Both the position numbers and the translations under genes were made by a program. This document shows positions 8,118 through 17,399 of a stretch of 64,000 nt of DNA, piece by piece. The notes beneath the pieces were generated by a model. It was not told the DNA's origin and did no database searches. It saw nothing but the letters and a program-made list of their open reading frames with translations. Each line of letters opens with the position of its first letter. Within the stretch, counting starts at the first letter, position 1. The DNA lies in contig NZ_CP029002.1 in assembly GCF_003073375.1 (NCBI RefSeq), forward strand, positions 2,838,001-2,902,000, given 5' to 3'. This DNA is from Lysinibacillus sp. 2017 (GTDB lineage: Bacteria > Bacillota > Bacilli > Bacillales_A > Planococcaceae).

Positions 8118-9554
8118 CTAATTGTCGACTATTTGTATTAAGTTTCTTCTGACTAGCTTGTTAGACCCATTTCTAGGGAGTAAATTTACGAAATGTATTT
8201 TTTGGGGTATTTTATAGTTAGCAAGGTTTATTTTGCAGAAGCTTACTAACTCTTGCTCTGAAATATTCTCCTTTTTGACAACAAATGCAATCGGTACCTG
8301 TCCCCACTTCTCGTCATTCATCCCACATACGCCTGCTTCTTTAACTGCTGGATGTGATAAAAGTACGCTCTCAATCTCTGCTGGATAAATATTTTCGCCA
8401 CCAGAAATAATTAAATCCGAGCGGCGATCAACAACATACAAATAACCCTCTTTATCTAAATAGCCAAGGTCACCGGTATACAACCAACCGTCCTTCGTCG
8501 TTTCTTTGTTCTTAAATTTCCCTATATAACGCGGGGTTACATGAGGACCACGGACTAAAATTTCACCGATCTTTTTATTTTCTTTCGTTTCAATACGAAT
8601 TTGATTGAAAAATAACGGTTTCCCCGCAGAACCAAGATGTGTTAATGCATCTTCATTTGATAGCGTTGCTGTTTGTGAAGCTGTTTCAGTCATACCGTAC
8701 GTTTGGGCAACTGGTAATTTCAAAGCAATCGCTCGTTTCAAATAATCCATAGGGACTGGTCCGCCTCCTGCAAGCATCGTAGTGAAATTTGGATGCGCGG
8801 TCATATGCTCCTTTTCCATGACGGAAATGATATTTTCCAACGTAACTGAAACAACTGACATTTTGGTCACCGCGCCCGTGCTAATTTCTTGTGCACATCG
8901 GAACGCATCGAATTTTTCATATAAACGTATTTTCATTCCATATAATAAGGAACGCACAACAATCGAAAAACCACTTATATGAAAAATCGGTACCGTACAA
9001 AGCCAAACATCATGTTCTGAAATACCTAGATTCAATGCGGAACTAATGCCACTTGAGCTATGATTACCTACTGTTTGACATACACCTTTTGGAAATCCTG
9101 TCGTCCCAGACGTATACATTATCGTTAACGCAAAATCATCATTCCATTCACAAGCAATGTCAAATGGTTTTGGTTCCATTTCATTTAATTGAGAAAATGA
9201 TAGGATACGTGCATCTTCTTGTAACTTTGAACACTCACCATCTGCTACTAAAATCATATCCACTTCAGCATCGTCTATTTGATAGGCTAACTCTTGTTTA
9301 GAAAGTCTGCCATTTAGCATCACCATTTCACATTGTGCCTGCATACAGCCATATATCACGTGAATAAGCTGAGGTGTTGACGGTGATAAAATTGCAACTC
9401 GTTTTCCATTAGTTAATCCACAAGCATTTAGTTTGTATGCCAAAGGTACAGATAGGTCGTGTAGTTGTTGAAATGTCCATTGCTCTTCATTAAAGCTAAA
9501 TGCAATTCGATTCGGCGTTAAATTCGCACGTTGTTTTACCCAGTTTGGTTGCAT
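8118..9554 (-). CDS. menE: o-Succinylbenzoate-CoA ligase
   Basis: Activates o-succinylbenzoate with ATP and CoA in menaquinone synthesis. The 478-residue adenylate-forming enzyme has the P-loop-like YTSGTTGFPKG near residue 145, the QTYGMTETAS core motif, and the hinge GDLGYLDKEGYLYVVDR with ISGGENIYPAEIE. It is the last gene of the men cluster and is separated from menB by a terminator, so it may also have its own promoter. No menC follows it, unlike B. subtilis. Confidence 0.93.
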   Translation of the reverse strand: MQPNWVKQRANLTPNRIAFSFNEEQWTFQQLHDLSVPLAYKLNACGLTNGKRVAILSPSTPQLIHVIYGCMQAQCEMVMLNGRLSKQELAYQIDDAEVDMILVADGECSKLQEDARILSFSQLNEMEPKPFDIACEWNDDFALTIMYTSGTTGFPKGVCQTVGNHSSSGISSALNLGISEHDVWLCTVPIFHISGFSIVVRSLLYGMKIRLYEKFDAFRCAQEISTGAVTKMSVVSVTLENIISVMEKEHMTAHPNFTTMLAGGGPVPMDYLKRAIALKLPVAQTYGMTETASQTATLSNEDALTHLGSAGKPLFFNQIRIETKENKKIGEILVRGPHVTPRYIGKFKNKETTKDGWLYTGDLGYLDKEGYLYVVDRRSDLIISGGENIYPAEIESVLLSHPAVKEAGVCGMNDEKWGQVPIAFVVKKENISEQELVSFCKINLANYKIPQKIHFVNLLPRNGSNKLVRRNLIQIVDN

Positions 9555-9586
9555 AGAAATCCCTCCTCGTATACTTATTATCCACT

Positions 9587-9617
9587 AAAAAAGAGCACAC
9601 ATAAAGTATGCTCTTTC
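9587..9617 (-). terminator. Terminator between menB and menE
   Basis: AAAGAGCA pairs with TGCTCTTT and runs into TTTTTT on the minus strand. It should reduce read-through from menB into menE. Confidence 0.75.
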
Positions 9618-9636
9618 CGTATGAAATCATCTAAAA

Positions 9637-10461
9637 TCAAGGGAAACGTGGGAATTGACCGAAGTCAGGTTGACGTTTCTCTTTGAATGCATCGCGACCT
9701 TCTTTTGCTTCATCAGTTGTGTAGTAAAGAAGTGTAGCATCACCAGCAAGCTGTTGAATACCCGCTAAACCGTCTGTATCTGCGTTCATAGCAGCTTTTA
9801 AGAAACGAAGTGCAGTTGGTGATTTAGTAAGCATTTCTTCACACCATTTAACTGTTTCATCTTCTAATTGATCTAAAGGTACAACTGTGTTTACTAAGCC
9901 CATATCAAGCGCTTCTTGTGCGTCGTATTGACGGCATAAGTACCAGATTTCACGCGCCTTTTTGTGACCTACGATACGTGCTAAATAGCCAGAGCCGTAA
10001 CCAGCGTCGAATGAGCCAACGTTTGGTCCAGTTTGACCGAATCGCGCGTTTTCTGCAGCGATTGTTAAATCACATACTACGTGTAATACGTGTCCACCAC
10101 CGATTGCATAACCTGCAACCATTGCTACTACTGGTTTTGGAATTTTACGGATTAAAGTTTGTAAATCTAATACGTTTAAGCGAGGGATGTTATCATCACC
10201 TACATAACCGCCGTTACCGCGAACTTTTTGGTCGCCGCCTGAGCAGAATGCAAGATCTCCTTCACCTGTCAAAATAATTGTACCAATACGCGCATCATCA
10301 CGTGCACGTGTGAAAGCGTCAATCATTTCCGCTGTTGTTTTTGGACGGAATGCGTTACGTACTTCTGGACGGTTGATCGTAATTTTTGCGATACCGTTAT
10401 AGAATTCGTATTTAATGTCTTCATACGTATGTAATGAAGTCCATAGACGTTGTTTTGTCAT
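9637..10461 (-). CDS. menB: 1,4-Dihydroxy-2-naphthoyl-CoA synthase
   Basis: Closes the second ring of the naphthoquinone by Dieckmann condensation of o-succinylbenzoyl-CoA. A 274-residue crotonase-fold enzyme with [12 protein letters not shown] near the N-terminus, the CoA and oxyanion motif [11 protein letters not shown] (about residues 80-92), [17 protein letters not shown], and [18 protein letters not shown]. The C-terminal [14 protein letters not shown] is typical of MenB. It follows menH by about 20 bases in the men operon. Confidence 0.97.
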   Translation of the reverse strand: MTKQRLWTSLHTYEDIKYEFYNGIAKITINRPEVRNAFRPKTTAEMIDAFTRARDDARIGTIILTGEGDLAFCSGGDQKVRGNGGYVGDDNIPRLNVLDLQTLIRKIPKPVVAMVAGYAIGGGHVLHVVCDLTIAAENARFGQTGPNVGSFDAGYGSGYLARIVGHKKAREIWYLCRQYDAQEALDMGLVNTVVPLDQLEDETVKWCEEMLTKSPTALRFLKAAMNADTDGLAGIQQLAGDATLLYYTTDEAKEGRDAFKEKRQPDFGQFPRFP

Positions 10462-10481
10462 CGAGTTATCCCCCTAATTAA

Positions 10482-11294
10482 TTATGAAATCGATTCCTTT
10501 ACTATTGTAGCAAACTTTGTCGGATTTTCCACATGAATTGCATGACCAACTGCTGGAATTATGACGTGTTTTGATTGAGGAAGCAATTTGACCATCTGTT
10601 CATTTAATTTAATGAATTTTTCATCAAGCGCTCCCGTAATTAATGTTACGGGCATATTAAGTGAAGCAAGTGCCTCCCATAATGATGGCATCACACCTGT
10701 GCCCATACCGCGCAAACTATTCGCTAAACCAATTGCTCGTTGTGCTAGACGTTCCTCACGAATTTCCTGTTTCACTTGTTGTGGCAGCTGCTTTTGAGTT
10801 GCAAAAAGCGGAATGTTTTCCCACTTTTCTACAAATGAATGTATCCCGCTTTGCATGATTTTTTCAGCTAATACTTCATCCGCACGTTTCCTTGCGCTTC
10901 GTTCTTCGTCTAACGCTAAACCAGGGGACGCACTCTCTAATAGTAGTTGCTCGATTCGATGTGGGTAACGTACCGTATAGCTAAGTGCCACACGTCCCCC
11001 CATTGAATAGCCTAGTAAATAAAATTTTTCTAGTTGCAGATGTTGAAACAGTGCTTCTAACCCTTTAATTTGCATTTGCATTGAATACTTTTCAACCTCT
11101 TCAGGTGCAGTACTCTGTCCATGTCCAATTAGATCCACGGCAATAATTCGAAATTCAGTAGGTAATTGTTTTACTACATGCTGCCAAGTTTTCGTACTCC
11201 CTGTAAAGCCGTGAAATAACACGAGCGTTTTTTGCGCCGCTTCATTCCACTGCTCAACAAAAAACTCAGTGTCATTTAATACATATCGAGCCAT
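10482..11294 (-). CDS. menH: 2-Succinyl-6-hydroxy-2,4-cyclohexadiene-1-carboxylate synthase
   Basis: Alpha/beta hydrolase-fold enzyme of 270 residues that removes pyruvate from the MenD product. It shows LFHGFTGSTKTW (oxyanion loop), the nucleophile elbow LLGYSMGGR near residue 95, and a C-terminal GHAIHVENP histidine. The ATG at 11294 follows AGAGGTG; the longer in-frame form adds ten residues without support. The start lies inside the menD reading frame, which fits coupling and the menF-menD-menH-menB order of B. subtilis (YtxM). Confidence 0.9.
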   Translation of the reverse strand: MARYVLNDTEFFVEQWNEAAQKTLVLFHGFTGSTKTWQHVVKQLPTEFRIIAVDLIGHGQSTAPEEVEKYSMQMQIKGLEALFQHLQLEKFYLLGYSMGGRVALSYTVRYPHRIEQLLLESASPGLALDEERSARKRADEVLAEKIMQSGIHSFVEKWENIPLFATQKQLPQQVKQEIREERLAQRAIGLANSLRGMGTGVMPSLWEALASLNMPVTLITGALDEKFIKLNEQMVKLLPQSKHVIIPAVGHAIHVENPTKFATIVKESIS

Positions 11295-13009
11295 TGCTCT
11301 AACACCTCTTGAATACGTGTCCATAACGCTTGGTGCTCACGTACATTGTCCTCACGGTTCGTAAATACTTCGATTAATTTTACATCAGCATGTTTTGAAG
11401 CTTGTAATGCTGAACTAAATTCTTCTGATGAAGTAGCCGTCGCATAATCCATGTCATACATGCTCGCAAGCTTTTCAAATGTTAAAGCTGTTGGTGTACC
11501 AAATAAATCCTCATAATGTGCTTCAATTTTTGATTGTGGTAAATAAGAGAAAATACCACCACCGTCATTATTCATCACGACAATCGTTAAATTACAAGTT
11601 TGATAACGCGTGGCAATAAAAGCATTCGCGTCATGTAAAAATGCTAAATCACCAATAAATAAATACGTTTTACGTGTTTTACGTCCCTGACTAAATCCAA
11701 GTGCTGTCGAAGTCACACCATCAATCCCATTTGCTCCACGATTGGCGAATACTTGTACATTCTTATTCGTCGTAGTTAAAAATGTATCAATATCGCGAAT
11801 TGGCATACTACTGCTGACAAAAATATCTGAGCCTTCTGGTAGGCTAGCTAGCATTGCTTGCACCATCGCGCCCTCATCAGATGCGTGTTCTGCATATTTT
11901 TCAATTTCATTAATCGCTAATAAGTCCGCCATCTTCCAAAACTCAACATATGCCATTTCAGCAACAGTATGCTCGATTTTTATATCACTTAACCAAGCAC
12001 CTGGTAATGCATGAATAAAATGCGTCGAGACATGCGTTGAATCTCGGAACATTGGATCTTCATCAATAATCATATAATTTTGAGGTTTAGATTGTGTAAT
12101 AAATTGCATTAAAAATTTCGAAACTGGCTGTGCGCCGAAGCGAATAACTGTTTGTGGTCGCACATTGCGTTTAAAGCGTTCGTTTTTCATTAGTGCATCA
12201 TATGTAGTAATCGCAAGTGCTTGGCAGTCTTCTGGTACTTCTGTTCGTAAATTAGATAGGCTTTCCATCATCACAGGCCATTTCACTTCACGAATGAAAT
12301 CCCATAAATGCTCGGTATTTGTACCAAGTGGTAGCTCCCCAACAACAATAATACCGTTTTTTGTGTGCTCAATGATTTCTTTTAATTCCATCATAGCTTG
12401 TTTTGAAGGAACTAATTCGTTCATATAGCTCTTCACAAAATGTGCCTTCGGTAATTGTTCATTAAAATCAATTAATAATGGTTCACGGAATGGAATATTT
12501 AAGTGAACTGGTCCAAATGGTGCTGTCGTTGCGATATTTACCGCGCGTACAGTATGGTGTTCAATGTATGGCAATGTTTGCAGTGCATCATCAGGAATCG
12601 GAAACTCTGCTGACCATTTGACATTTTCTCCATATAAACGTACTTGGTTGATCGTTTGTGGTGCGCCGACTTCACGTAGTTCATGTGGGCGATCCGCAGT
12701 TAGTACGATTAGTGGTACACGCGCATATTTTGCTTCAACAATCGCTGGAAAATAATTCGCTGCAGCTGTTCCAGACGTACAAAGTAATACGACTGGTTTT
12801 GCTGTTGATTTCGCTAAGCCTAAAGCATAAAAGGCAGCCGCACGCTCATCTACTTGACGATGCATCGCCAATTCTTTTGTAGAAGCGAAGGCATACGCAA
12901 GTGGTGTAGAACGTGAGCCAGGACTGACAACCACATTTTGGACGCCTGACTGGACAAGAGTAGACACAATTTTATAAACATAATTCGTTAAAATTCCACG
13001 TTCATTCAT
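11276..13009 (-). CDS. menD: 2-Succinyl-5-enolpyruvyl-6-hydroxy-3-cyclohexene-1-carboxylate synthase
   Basis: Thiamine-diphosphate enzyme of 577 residues that joins 2-oxoglutarate to isochorismate. The N-terminal domain has VVSPGSRSTPLAYA and DERAAAFYALG. The cofactor site is visible as IGDLAFLHDANAF and NNDGGGIFSYLPQ in the C-terminal third. A good AGGAGGA precedes the ATG, which overlaps the menF stop by 8 bases. The enzyme commits isochorismate to menaquinone. Confidence 0.97.
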   Translation of the reverse strand: MNERGILTNYVYKIVSTLVQSGVQNVVVSPGSRSTPLAYAFASTKELAMHRQVDERAAAFYALGLAKSTAKPVVLLCTSGTAAANYFPAIVEAKYARVPLIVLTADRPHELREVGAPQTINQVRLYGENVKWSAEFPIPDDALQTLPYIEHHTVRAVNIATTAPFGPVHLNIPFREPLLIDFNEQLPKAHFVKSYMNELVPSKQAMMELKEIIEHTKNGIIVVGELPLGTNTEHLWDFIREVKWPVMMESLSNLRTEVPEDCQALAITTYDALMKNERFKRNVRPQTVIRFGAQPVSKFLMQFITQSKPQNYMIIDEDPMFRDSTHVSTHFIHALPGAWLSDIKIEHTVAEMAYVEFWKMADLLAINEIEKYAEHASDEGAMVQAMLASLPEGSDIFVSSSMPIRDIDTFLTTTNKNVQVFANRGANGIDGVTSTALGFSQGRKTRKTYLFIGDLAFLHDANAFIATRYQTCNLTIVVMNNDGGGIFSYLPQSKIEAHYEDLFGTPTALTFEKLASMYDMDYATATSSEEFSSALQASKHADVKLIEVFTNREDNVREHQALWTRIQEVLEQWLDMY

Positions 13010-14384
13010 GTAGTTGTCCTCCTAAAGCTCGTAACATCGGTCTAAATTTCACAAGTGTTTCTTCATACTCAGATTGTGCTTCAGAATCCGCAACAATTCC
13101 TCCGCCAGCATATAAATAGGCTTTATCTTGAACAAGTGCAGCCGAACGAATTGCCACTGCAAATTCACCATTACCATCTGCATCTAACCAACCAATTGGC
13201 GCAGCATAAAGCCCACGATTCATCGGTTCATACGTACGAATCATTTCTAGTGCTTGCTCACGTGGTACACCCCCAAGTGCAGGTGTTGGATGTAAATGTT
13301 TTACAAGCTGTAAAATCGTTGCTTCTTCATTTAATTGCCCTTCAACAGGCGTATATAAATGTTGAATGTCACGTATTTTCAATAACTTCGGTCCATTTGG
13401 TACGATGACTTGTGAGCAGTTTTTCTCAAATGTTTCTGTAATCATTTCTACAACATAATGATGTTCTCCACGATTTTTCATATCATTTAATAGGCTTTGT
13501 CCTAATTGATTGTCCTCTTCAGCTGTTTTTCCGCGTTTGATAGAACCTGCAACACATGAAGAATAGGCATGTCCATTATCTACTTTTACTAAACGTTCTG
13601 GTGAAGCACCATAAAAGAGCATATCGTTATGCTCTAAGCCAAATAAATAGCTTTCTGGTTGTTCATGGACAACATGCGATAAAATTTGAGGTGATGTAAT
13701 CGTTTCCTCAAACTGCAATGCTAAAGAACGCGCAATGACTACCTTCTGTGCCTCATTGGCTTTGATTAAGCCCGTTACTTGATCAATTGATTGTAAATAG
13801 GCTTCTTTATGAGGTTCCATATAGCTGTTCATGACCGGCTTTGTATACGTTTTCAATTCTTTTACTTGAGCAGCATGTATTAACGCATCACGCTCTTTAC
13901 GTAACACTTCAAATGCCTCTGTACTATTCGCTTTATCGGTAATGAAGTTTATCGTCACAAATGCTTGATCATTTCGAATCACTAGTTGATAAGTTGCTAC
14001 TGTAAAATAACTTTGTGGGAAATTCGCCCATTCACCTGTTACTTCATTTTGCGGATCAAATGTAAACCCACCAAATAAAATCGGTTGTAAATGCTGGTCT
14101 TCCTGTACGATTTGACTCGTTAATTTTTTCCACTCTGCTTCGACAGCATCAAAGCGGTTGTTATGTTCATTATTTTCAATTGTATACGCATGACCTAAAC
14201 CAACTAATGTAAAAGTTTTTTCTCGGTTTTGCCAATAGTTACGTTTTCCTTTATAGTTCGCTTCACCTGCAGCAAAAAATGCTAACGCCGATAAACGACT
14301 TACTTCGATCGTTTCCATATAAAAAATCTGCTTTGAATTTGAGCCTACTTCGATCTCAGTGGCGTTGTACCACTTGTGTTGCAT
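13002..14384 (-). CDS. menF: Isochorismate synthase
   Basis: Chorismate-binding enzyme of 460 residues that isomerises chorismate to isochorismate, the first step of menaquinone synthesis. Conserved parts are KVVIARSLALQF, the central VAGSIKRGKTAEED, TPALGGVPREQAL and the C-terminal GGGIVADSEAQSEYEET. The ATG at 14384 follows GGAGG at 8 bases; an ATG six codons earlier precedes that site and was rejected. It is the first gene of the men operon. Confidence 0.95.
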   Translation of the reverse strand: MQHKWYNATEIEVGSNSKQIFYMETIEVSRLSALAFFAAGEANYKGKRNYWQNREKTFTLVGLGHAYTIENNEHNNRFDAVEAEWKKLTSQIVQEDQHLQPILFGGFTFDPQNEVTGEWANFPQSYFTVATYQLVIRNDQAFVTINFITDKANSTEAFEVLRKERDALIHAAQVKELKTYTKPVMNSYMEPHKEAYLQSIDQVTGLIKANEAQKVVIARSLALQFEETITSPQILSHVVHEQPESYLFGLEHNDMLFYGASPERLVKVDNGHAYSSCVAGSIKRGKTAEEDNQLGQSLLNDMKNRGEHHYVVEMITETFEKNCSQVIVPNGPKLLKIRDIQHLYTPVEGQLNEEATILQLVKHLHPTPALGGVPREQALEMIRTYEPMNRGLYAAPIGWLDADGNGEFAVAIRSAALVQDKAYLYAGGGIVADSEAQSEYEETLVKFRPMLRALGGQLHE

Positions 14385-14620
14385 GAAAATTCCCTCCGTC
14401 ATGTTGCAAATTCACTAAGTATGTTGCATGTATCACGTTTTTGACGTGCTTATTTAATTTAATTATTTGCTTACTTATTTATTTTCGTTCTATAAATAAT
14501 GCCTTTCCCATCATACCATTTTTCAAGCAAACGTTACATGTATTCACGCTTCACTCTGTTCATTTTGTTTCATTTACTTTCCTATAGTTTAGATATTATT
14601 TTTAGTTAGGAGTGTTATTT
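14385..14620. other. Intergenic region upstream of menF
   Basis: A+T-rich DNA that should hold the menF promoter on the minus strand. No confident -35/-10 pair or riboswitch was found. On the plus strand an AT-rich promoter-like stretch and a TAGGAGTG ribosome binding site (14607-14614) lead into the possible menA scar. Confidence 0.5.
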
Positions 14621-14774
14621 ATAACAAAAGTCATTGAAGCGGACACAAGCTTAATGTAGGGTGGCATTTAACACGTACTCTCATTTTGAACTATTTTTCG
14701 CCATGATACAGTCACGCGCAATCTTCAGCTTCCTTTTAGCAGTTTGTTTATTAATTTCATATTTTATTAAATAG
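14621..14774 (+). pseudogene. Possible remnant of menA (DHNA prenyltransferase)
   Basis: A ribosome-binding-site-like TAGGAGTG is followed by three short open pieces in three frames. They are TKVIEADTSLM (from 14621), WHLTRTLILNYFSP (from 14662) and FFAMIQSRAIFSFLLAVCL (from 14694), the last running to a stop at 14774. The second resembles the WxLTRPHTLT start of MenA and the third a hydrophobic C-terminal helix of that family. menA lies divergent to menF in several Bacillales, as I recall. If correct, the middle of the gene is lost. The pieces are short and the resemblance could be chance. Confidence 0.25.
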
Positions 14775-14819
14775 AAAAAGCTGTACATACTAACCAATTC
14801 GTTAGTACGTACAGCTTTT
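14775..14819 (-). terminator. Terminator of the yteA-like gene
   Basis: AAAAAGCTGTAC and GTACAGCTTTT form a long stem with an inner TACTAAC/GTTAGTA pairing, directly after the stop codon on the minus strand. Confidence 0.85.
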
Positions 14820-15163
14820 CAAATTTCTACATCTTCCGCATGCTCTATGCAAGTAAGCGTAGTAGGAACTGCTTCTAACCGTTCAAACGGAATTTCTTTT
14901 CCGCATTCTGTGCATTTACCATATGTCTCTTCATCTATAGCCCTAAGTGCCGTTTGTATTTTTTCCATCTCTTCTTCTTTTAATTCATCAAGTGCAATTT
15001 CCGTAGTAACTGTCGTTAAATCAGTCGCCACATCTGCTGGGTGATTGTCTACTGAAGTTAATTCTGATTCCTCAGCAATTGGCTCTTCATTGATATGTTC
15101 TGATAAAGTTGCTAATTCATCTTTCAATGCAGTCCGTAACTTTTGAAGTTTCTTTTTTTCCAT
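14819..15163 (-). CDS. yteA: DksA/TraR-type C4 zinc finger protein (YteA-like)
   Basis: A 114-residue protein with an N-terminal coiled coil rich in Glu, Lys and Leu (residues 1-75) and a C-terminal zinc finger with CTECGKEIPFERL and the closing TCIEH, typical of the DksA/TraR family. In E. coli DksA binds the RNA polymerase secondary channel; whether this short Bacillus form does so is not known. The B. subtilis gene yteA also lies just upstream of menF, which supports the name. Confidence 0.82.
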   Translation of the reverse strand: MEKKKLQKLRTALKDELATLSEHINEEPIAEESELTSVDNHPADVATDLTTVTTEIALDELKEEEMEKIQTALRAIDEETYGKCTECGKEIPFERLEAVPTTLTCIEHAEDVEI

Positions 15164-15238
15164 ATAACGTCCCCCTTATGAACTTATTAATTTATTTCCT
15201 TTTTCGCATTTTTTAAACATGAATCATTCATCCCAACC

Positions 15239-15994
15239 TTAAAGCGCACTATATGCCATAATCGCATCATGTAAAAATAACGTTGCCCCATTACCAACTC
15301 GACTATTGTAATAAGTGATAAAGCGCTCATCATTAATATACATTTGTGCTAAACCTACATGCGCTTCCTTTGTATACTTCGTCCAATAAAAGCTCAGCCA
15401 ACGTTTATGAAGTTCCACTACTTCCATTGATATTTCGGACTGAGCATCTCCTTGTACCATCGCTTCTTTTAAACGTTCAAATAACTGGCTTTCAAGTTGT
15501 TGTGCTGCCTCGTATTGCCCTTCAGTCATAGTTTTCATCTTTCCATAACTAGCTAATACTTCTTCTTCTCCATACTTTTCACGAATTTCTTGAGCAAATT
15601 TTTGCTCGTTATCATTGATTAATTGCTCTTTGAACTTTTCAAATTTTTGTTCATTTGTCATAGTTATTTCCCCTTCCATAGATTGAATTGTTCTTTCAAT
15701 CGTGTCGATTAGGTCATCTAAATAATTTCTCTTTTTCTGGAGTAGCTTTTGTTGCTCTTGTAATGCAACTTTTACGTCAAAGCGTGAATCATCAAGCAAC
15801 ATTTTTATTTCCTCTAGTTTAAAATCAAGCTCTCGATAAAATAATATTTGCTGCAAACGATCAATATCTTCCTGACTATAATAACGATAACCATTCTCCC
15901 AGACTTTAGATGGCTTTAACAATCCAATTTCATCATAATAACGAAGTGTACGTGCAGTTACTCCCGAAAGCTTTACTAATTCATTAATTAGCAT
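15239..15994 (-). CDS. MerR family activator with TipAS drug-binding domain
   Basis: A 251-residue regulator. Residues 1-70 form a winged-helix MerR domain (LVKLSGVTARTLRYYDEIGLLKPS), residues 75-115 a dimerisation coiled coil, and residues 130-250 a TipAS domain. TipAS domains of Mta and TipA bind antibiotics or other amphiphiles. A promoter with a 19-base spacer and a dyad of the MerR type lies directly in front, so it probably activates its own gene. No efflux pump gene is adjacent, so the other targets are unknown. Confidence 0.88.
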   Translation of the reverse strand: MLINELVKLSGVTARTLRYYDEIGLLKPSKVWENGYRYYSQEDIDRLQQILFYRELDFKLEEIKMLLDDSRFDVKVALQEQQKLLQKKRNYLDDLIDTIERTIQSMEGEITMTNEQKFEKFKEQLINDNEQKFAQEIREKYGEEEVLASYGKMKTMTEGQYEAAQQLESQLFERLKEAMVQGDAQSEISMEVVELHKRWLSFYWTKYTKEAHVGLAQMYINDERFITYYNSRVGNGATLFLHDAIMAYSAL

Positions 15995-16013
15995 GTCATC
16001 ACCTCTTTGAATT

Positions 16014-16044
16014 ACAATAAAGGATAACGTAACGTAAAGGTCAA
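16014..16044 (-). promoter_or_regulatory. MerR-type promoter with 19-bp spacer
   Basis: On the minus strand -35 TTGACC and -10 TATTGT are separated by 19 bases that contain the imperfect dyad ACGTTACGT. The overlong spacer is the hallmark of promoters that MerR-family activators twist into an active form. It drives the adjacent TipAS regulator gene. Confidence 0.75.
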
Positions 16045-16083
16045 TCGATATAACTCAAAAAAATTTAAACTTTTAATTATACG

Positions 16084-16122
16084 AAAAAACGCTAGATACA
16101 ATTTTGTATCTAGCGTTTTTTC
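16084..16122 (-). terminator. Terminator of tRNA array 1
   Basis: ACGCTAGATAC pairs with GTATCTAGCGT and is followed by a T-run on the minus strand. It equals the terminator of array 2 except for one base pair changed in both arms. Confidence 0.9.
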
Positions 16123-16127
16123 TATTA

Positions 16128-16199
16128 TGACCCGTACGAGAATCGAACTCGTGTTACCGCCGTGAAAGGGCGGTGTCTTAACCGCTTGACCAACGGGCC
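16128..16199 (-). tRNA. tRNA-Glu (anticodon TTC), array 1
   Basis: Cloverleaf of 72 bases with TTC in the anticodon loop. The 3' CCA is not encoded. Last gene of array 1. Confidence 0.95.
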
Positions 16200-16201
16200 A
16201 A

Positions 16202-16292
16202 TGGCGGAGAAGGAGGGATTCGAACCCTCGCACCGCTTACGCGATCTACACCCTTAGCAGGGGCGCCCCTTGAGCCGCTTGGGTACTTCCCC
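16202..16292 (-). tRNA. tRNA-Ser (anticodon GCT), array 1
   Basis: 91 bases including encoded CCA and a long variable arm typical of serine tRNA; GCT anticodon. Confidence 0.95.
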
Positions 16293-16306
16293 ACTTTACA
16301 TAAAAA

Positions 16307-16382
16307 TGGCTCCGAAGGCAGGACTCGAACCTGCGACCTGCCGGTTAACAGCCGGATGCTCTACCAACTGAGCTACTTCGGA
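16307..16382 (-). tRNA. tRNA-Asn (anticodon GTT), array 1
   Basis: 76-base cloverleaf with GTT anticodon and encoded CCA. Confidence 0.95.
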
Positions 16383-16391
16383 ATAATACTA

Positions 16392-16468
<77 letters not shown>

Positions 16469-16473
16469 TATTT

Positions 16474-16547
16474 TGGAGCGGGTGATGAGAATCGAACTCA
16501 CGACATCAGCTTGGAAGGCTGAGGTTTTACCATTAAACTACACCCGC
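16474..16547 (-). tRNA. tRNA-Gly (anticodon TCC), array 1
   Basis: 74-base cloverleaf with TCC anticodon and encoded CCA. Confidence 0.95.
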
Positions 16548-16550
16548 ATA

Positions 16551-16626
16551 TGGTGGGTTTGGACGGAATCGAACCGCCGACACTTAGAGCTTCAATCTAA
16601 TGCTCTACCAACTGAGCTACAAACCC
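16551..16626 (-). tRNA. tRNA-Phe (anticodon GAA), array 1
   Basis: 76-base cloverleaf with GAA in loop TTGAAGC and encoded CCA. In B. subtilis trnB a tRNA-His lies between Phe and Gly; here it is absent. Confidence 0.95.
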
Positions 16627-16631
16627 ACAAA

Positions 16632-16707
16632 TGGCGGTCCCGACCGGGATCGAACCGGCGATCTCCTGCGTGACAGGCAGGCATGTTAACCGCTACACCA
16701 CGGGACC
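16632..16707 (-). tRNA. tRNA-Asp (anticodon GTC), array 1
   Basis: 76-base cloverleaf with GTC anticodon and encoded CCA. Confidence 0.95.
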
Positions 16708-16710
16708 ATT

Positions 16711-16785
<75 letters not shown>

Positions 16786-16833
16786 ACAATACTATTTAGT
16801 TGAGTCTTTCAGACACCATGCTTTTTTTTAAAA

Positions 16834-16926
16834 TGGAGGAGGTAGAGGGATTCGAACCCCCGCGCGGTTTAACCCGCCTGTTAGTTTTCAAGACTAATCC
16901 CTTCAGCCAGACTTGGGTATACCTCC
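16834..16926 (-). tRNA. tRNA-Ser (anticodon TGA), array 1
   Basis: 93 bases with a long variable arm, TGA anticodon and encoded CCA. Confidence 0.95.
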
Positions 16927-16948
16927 GAAATATTATATATTGTTTTAC

Positions 16949-17025
16949 TGGTGGACCTTACAGGACTCGAACCTGTGACCGGACGGTTATGAGCCGTCTG
17001 CTCTAACCAACTGAGCTAAAGGTCC
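16949..17025 (-). tRNA. tRNA-Ile2 (anticodon CAT, lysidine type), array 1
   Basis: 77 bases starting GGACCTTTAGCTCAG with CAT anticodon. Sequence and trnB-like position (between Met and Ser) fit the isoleucine tRNA whose C34 is turned into lysidine by TilS to read AUA. Confidence 0.85.
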
Positions 17026-17032
17026 TTTAAGA

Positions 17033-17106
17033 TGGCGGCAGAGGGAGTCGAACCCACGACCTTTCGGGTATGAACCGAGTGCTCTAGCCAACTGAGCTAC
17101 ACCGCC
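17033..17106 (-). tRNA. Elongator tRNA-Met (anticodon CAT), array 1
   Basis: 74 bases starting GGCGGTGTAGCTCAG with CAT anticodon; CCA not encoded. Confidence 0.92.
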
Positions 17107-17129
17107 AGGATCTTTATTTGGTTACTTTA

Positions 17130-17205
17130 TGGTGGAGCCTAGCGGGATCGAACCGCTGACCTCCTGCGTGCAAGGCAGGCGCTCTCCCAGCTGAGCTAAG
17201 GCCCC
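17130..17205 (-). tRNA. tRNA-Ala (anticodon TGC), array 1
   Basis: 76-base cloverleaf with TGC anticodon and encoded CCA. Confidence 0.95.
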
Positions 17206-17213
17206 ATTAATAG

Positions 17214-17290
17214 TGGTCGGAATGACAGGATTCGAACCTACGACCCCTTGGTCCCAAACCAAGTGCTCTACCAAGCTGAGCTACATTCCG
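17214..17290 (-). tRNA. tRNA-Pro (anticodon TGG), array 1
   Basis: 77-base cloverleaf with TGG anticodon and encoded CCA. Confidence 0.95.
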
Positions 17291-17297
17291 AAAAAAA

Positions 17298-17374
17298 TGG
17301 TGCGCTCGACAGGACTTGAACCTACAACCTTCTGATTCGTAGTCAGATGCTCTATCCAATTGAGCTACGAGCGC
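17298..17374 (-). tRNA. tRNA-Arg (anticodon ACG), array 1
   Basis: 77-base cloverleaf with ACG anticodon (A34 expected to become inosine) and encoded CCA. Confidence 0.95.
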
Positions 17375-17399
17375 TAAATTATTTTGTTTAAAGTAAAAA

